DNA of 7,609 nucleotides, from NCBI GenBank assembly GCA_003526525.1, contig DPVV01000028.1, positions 1-7,609 of the forward strand. Direction: 5' to 3'. Below the pieces are notes generated by a model. It was given only the letters and a program-made list of their open reading frames with translations. It made no database searches and was not told the DNA's origin. Both the position numbers and the translations under genes were made by a program. The stretch comes from Lachnoclostridium phytofermentans (GTDB lineage Bacteria > Bacillota > Clostridia > Lachnospirales > Lachnospiraceae). Below are positions 6,326 to 7,609 of this stretch, one piece after another. How positions within the stretch are numbered: the stretch's first letter is position 1; each line of letters starts with the position of its first letter.

Positions 6326-6375
6326 TTTTGACGAATATTAAGCCTGTGACTCCGTTGCCACAGGCTTAATCAAAA
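6326..6375. repeat. Long GC-containing hairpin without a T tract
   Basis: ATTAAGCCTGTG (6337-6348) and CACAGGCTTAAT (6359-6370) are perfect 12-base inverted arms around a 10-base loop (ACTCCGTTGC). With a 6-base one-sided bulge the pairing resumes as TTTTGA (6326-6331) against TCAAAA (6370-6375). No T run follows on either strand, so it is not a standard intrinsic terminator. It lies about 70 bases upstream of the leftward 52-residue gene and about 240 bases upstream of the SEC-C gene. Confidence 0.65.
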
Positions 6376-6522
6376 AGGGGAGGATAAGTATTTAACTCTT
6401 CTTTTGTATTGTTGCTTTTCATTGGAGGGGGAATCCAACTATTGAAAGAGCATACGCTAATCTAACCGTATTTCTAAGTTTTACGATAGGCTGTTAGATA
6501 TCGTGATTCCCAGAAATATCAT

Positions 6523-6562
6523 TAGACTAATTATAGTATTAACGTATAAAATCTTTTTATAC
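6523..6562 (+). promoter_or_regulatory. Candidate promoter of the SEC-C gene with overlapping palindrome
   Basis: TAGACT (6523-6528, four of six) and TATAAA (6545-6550, five of six) are 16 bases apart. TAAAAT at 6547 is an alternative -10 box. The start of transcription would be near 6557, giving a leader of about 50 bases. An 8-base palindrome, GTATAAAA (6544-6551) against TTTTATAC (6555-6562), covers the -10 box and probable start site. Confidence 0.4.
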
Positions 6563-6607
6563 ACACAAAAATAAGAAAACATACACATTTTTGAAAGGAT
6601 GAATACA

Positions 6608-7108
6608 ATGAGCTTATTAACAGACTGGAGAGACGTAGCATACGCAGAAGATATGGATCAGAAAACTGGACAGATTTTCTGGGGAAATTATTTCACAATT
6701 GAGAAGGGAATCTATGAGCAGCTTTTATCTAATCCTGAGGAAGTAGTTACTGGAACTGTAGAAGAACTTGCTAAGAAATATAATACAACATTACAAATTA
6801 TGGTTGGTTTCTTAGACGGAATCAATGAAAGTTTAAAAGAGCCAAATCCAATTGAGACTATGGAAGTAAACACTGTAGTTAATTTAGGATTTGATTTAGA
6901 AAAGCTTTATTACAATATGGTAGAAGCTAGTGCAGATTGGTTATATACTCTTCCACAGTGGGATAATTTATTAGCTGATTCTCGTAGAAAAGAATTATAT
7001 CTTTCTCAAAAGAAATCCGGAACAATTGTGAAGGAAAAGAAAGTTGGACGTAATGATCCATGTCCATGCGGAAGTGGTAAAAAGTATAAATTCTGTTGTG
7101 GTAAATAA
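6608..7108 (+). CDS. SEC-C metal-binding domain protein
   Basis: A 166-residue cytoplasmic protein ending in a SEC-C motif, [18 protein letters not shown] (147-164), with zinc ligands Cys152, Cys154, Cys163 and Cys164. The motif was first seen at the C-terminus of SecA, where it binds zinc and contacts SecB or ribosomes; many stand-alone carriers are uncharacterised. Residues 1-140 are mostly helical and acidic, starting [17 protein letters not shown], with no known catalytic motif that I can see. I believe the whole-length protein is conserved across Lachnospiraceae, but no role is established. ATG 6599 directly abuts the AAAGG ribosome binding site (6594-6598), so ATG 6608, 9 bases downstream, is preferred. 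The gene has its own promoter and a strong terminator, so it is monocistronic. Domain assignment is firm; function is open. Confidence 0.92.
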   Translation: MSLLTDWRDVAYAEDMDQKTGQIFWGNYFTIEKGIYEQLLSNPEEVVTGTVEELAKKYNTTLQIMVGFLDGINESLKEPNPIETMEVNTVVNLGFDLEKLYYNMVEASADWLYTLPQWDNLLADSRRKELYLSQKKSGTIVKEKKVGRNDPCPCGSGKKYKFCCGK

Positions 7109-7124
7109 AGAAAATGCTGTATTT

Positions 7125-7167
7125 ACAGGTAGTAAGTTGATTGCTTGCTGCCTGTTTTTTTTATTTT
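7125..7167 (+). terminator. Strong intrinsic terminator of the SEC-C gene
   Basis: ACAGGTAGTAAG (7125-7136) pairs with CTTGCTGCCTGT (7144-7155) over 12 pairs, including two G-T, around a 7-base loop. Eight T in total (7155-7162), then ATTTT, follow at once. It lies 16 bases after the stop codon. Confidence 0.88.
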
Positions 7168-7238
7168 GTCCACCATGAGAAGAATGGGAGGGATTATTAA
7201 TAAAATTTTGATAGCTAATAGTACATCGATAGCTGATA

Positions 7239-7267
7239 TTGATAATTGGTAAAATATGTAGTATGCT
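7239..7267 (+). promoter_or_regulatory. Candidate promoter of the 78-residue membrane protein gene
   Basis: TTGATA (7239-7244, five of six) and TATGCT (7262-7267, four of six) are separated by 17 bases, about 50 bases before the start codon. Just upstream, GATAGCT occurs twice (7210 and 7229), and CTCTT/AAGAG forms a short hairpin just after the -10 box. The preceding terminator means this gene needs its own promoter. Confidence 0.45.
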
Positions 7268-7315
7268 CTTTGAAAAGAGTATATATATTTGATAAAGCCA
7301 AAAGGGGTGTTTACT

Positions 7316-7552
7316 ATGTTTGAATTTTTCAAAAAAATCTGGCAAAACAGAGTTAGTAAAGTAATACTATTAGCCTTGAGTAGCATTATTTTAGTTATCT
7401 TCCTAAGTACTGTAAGCGGATTGCGAATATCTCCTTTGACCCAATATATTTTTATATTGCTGTGGTGGCAAAGTCTATTTTATGTTAAAAATATACAAAT
7501 AGCAGCGTTTGATTTGGAGTGTGTATGGACCTCTACGGTAAAAGTTAAGTGA
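7316..7552 (+). CDS. Small two-helix membrane protein of unknown function
   Basis: A 78-residue protein I do not recognise. A basic amphipathic start (MFEFFKKIWQNRVSK) leads into hydrophobic segments at about 16-33 and 41-57, then a short polar tail with a single Cys (69). It is probably a hairpin membrane protein; a signal-anchor arrangement is also possible. AAAGGGG (7301-7307) precedes ATG 7316 by 8 bases, a strong ribosome binding site, so the in-frame TTG at 7289 is not the start. It has its own candidate promoter and no terminator is visible in the remaining bases. The short length and lack of a recognised family keep confidence moderate; the tail could reflect a truncated larger gene. 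Confidence 0.6.
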   Translation: MFEFFKKIWQNRVSKVILLALSSIILVIFLSTVSGLRISPLTQYIFILLWWQSLFYVKNIQIAAFDLECVWTSTVKVK

Positions 7553-7609
7553 AATTATAGATGCTTAGAATAAAAAATAGCCCCTCATTGATATGATCCT
7601 CCATAAGTT
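7553..7609. other. Unassigned right edge
   Basis: On the minus strand the bases read a short open segment ending TYGGSYQ before a TGA, then GGGGCTATTTTTT. This could be the very end of a leftward gene with a T tract, but 57 bases are too few to decide. No hairpin closes before the T run. Confidence 0.2.

Larger units (their letters stand above)
6257..6607. other. Gene-free intergenic region, about 350 bases
   Basis: No frame with a usable start codon and ribosome binding site was found on either strand. The region contains the leader of the leftward 52-residue gene, a long inverted repeat (6326-6375), two purine-rich Shine-Dalgarno-like tracts (GGGGAGGA at 6377-6384 and TGGAGGGGGAA at 6423-6433) with no gene behind them, and the promoter of the SEC-C gene near its right end. 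Confidence 0.6.

Noticed and set aside
6396..6497. Plus-strand 33-codon frame with a protein-like reading (FHWRGNPTIERAYANL)
   Set aside because: It has no ATG, GTG or TTG start and no recognised family; judged to be chance.
6995..7386. Two minus-strand open frames over the end of the SEC-C gene and the following region
   Set aside because: They cross the strong SEC-C terminator and the start of the next gene and have no translation signals.
7553..7609. Possible insertion-sequence end or end of a leftward transposase gene
   Set aside because: Too few bases; no terminal inverted repeat or recognisable protein end can be shown.

Overview
The window looks like chromosomal DNA of an AT-rich, Gram-positive anaerobe of the Lachnospiraceae (a Clostridium phytofermentans-like organism). 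This is inferred from strong AGGAGG-type ribosome binding sites, U-tailed terminator hairpins, a DUF4250 mini-protein, a VanZ-like protein and an LRR_5 (BspA-like) secreted protein. I see no rRNA, tRNA, CRISPR array, complete insertion sequence or phage gene. It reads as ordinary housekeeping territory with one surface-protein insert. I did not find a convincing new multi-gene system.

Layout. Positions 1-202 hold no gene but contain a leftward promoter and an AT-rich hairpin in the leader of whatever lies to the left. A YigZ/IMPACT-family gene runs leftward (203-859). After a divergent intergenic region with two inverted repeats comes a VanZ-like membrane protein gene (1105-1632, +). A 57-residue DUF4250 gene (1680-1853, -) converges on it. 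Divergent from that is the AAA+ ATPase gene rarA/mgsA (1995-3329, +), followed by a two-helix membrane protein (3419-3742, +) that may be co-transcribed. A long terminator hairpin (3851-3895) closes this block.

The middle is a secreted leucine-rich-repeat protein (4015-5748, +), visibly more AT-rich than its left neighbours. Just past its stop lies what looks like a broken LPXTG cell-wall sorting signal, then a bidirectional terminator (5913-5955). This suggests that a surface-protein reading frame once reached the terminator and later decayed.

The right part holds a 52-residue gene with its own ribosome binding site (6098-6256, -) and a roughly 350-base gene-free stretch with a long inverted repeat. 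It continues with a SEC-C zinc-motif protein (6608-7108, +) with its own promoter and a strong terminator, and a 78-residue two-helix membrane protein (7316-7552, +) with its own promoter. The last 57 bases are not assignable.

Four genes (rarA, the LRR gene, the SEC-C gene and the last membrane gene) have an in-frame upstream ATG or TTG that falls on, next to or before the ribosome binding site. For these I placed the start at the downstream ATG with correct spacing. The genes mostly appear to be independent transcription units; only rarA and the following small membrane gene look operon-like.
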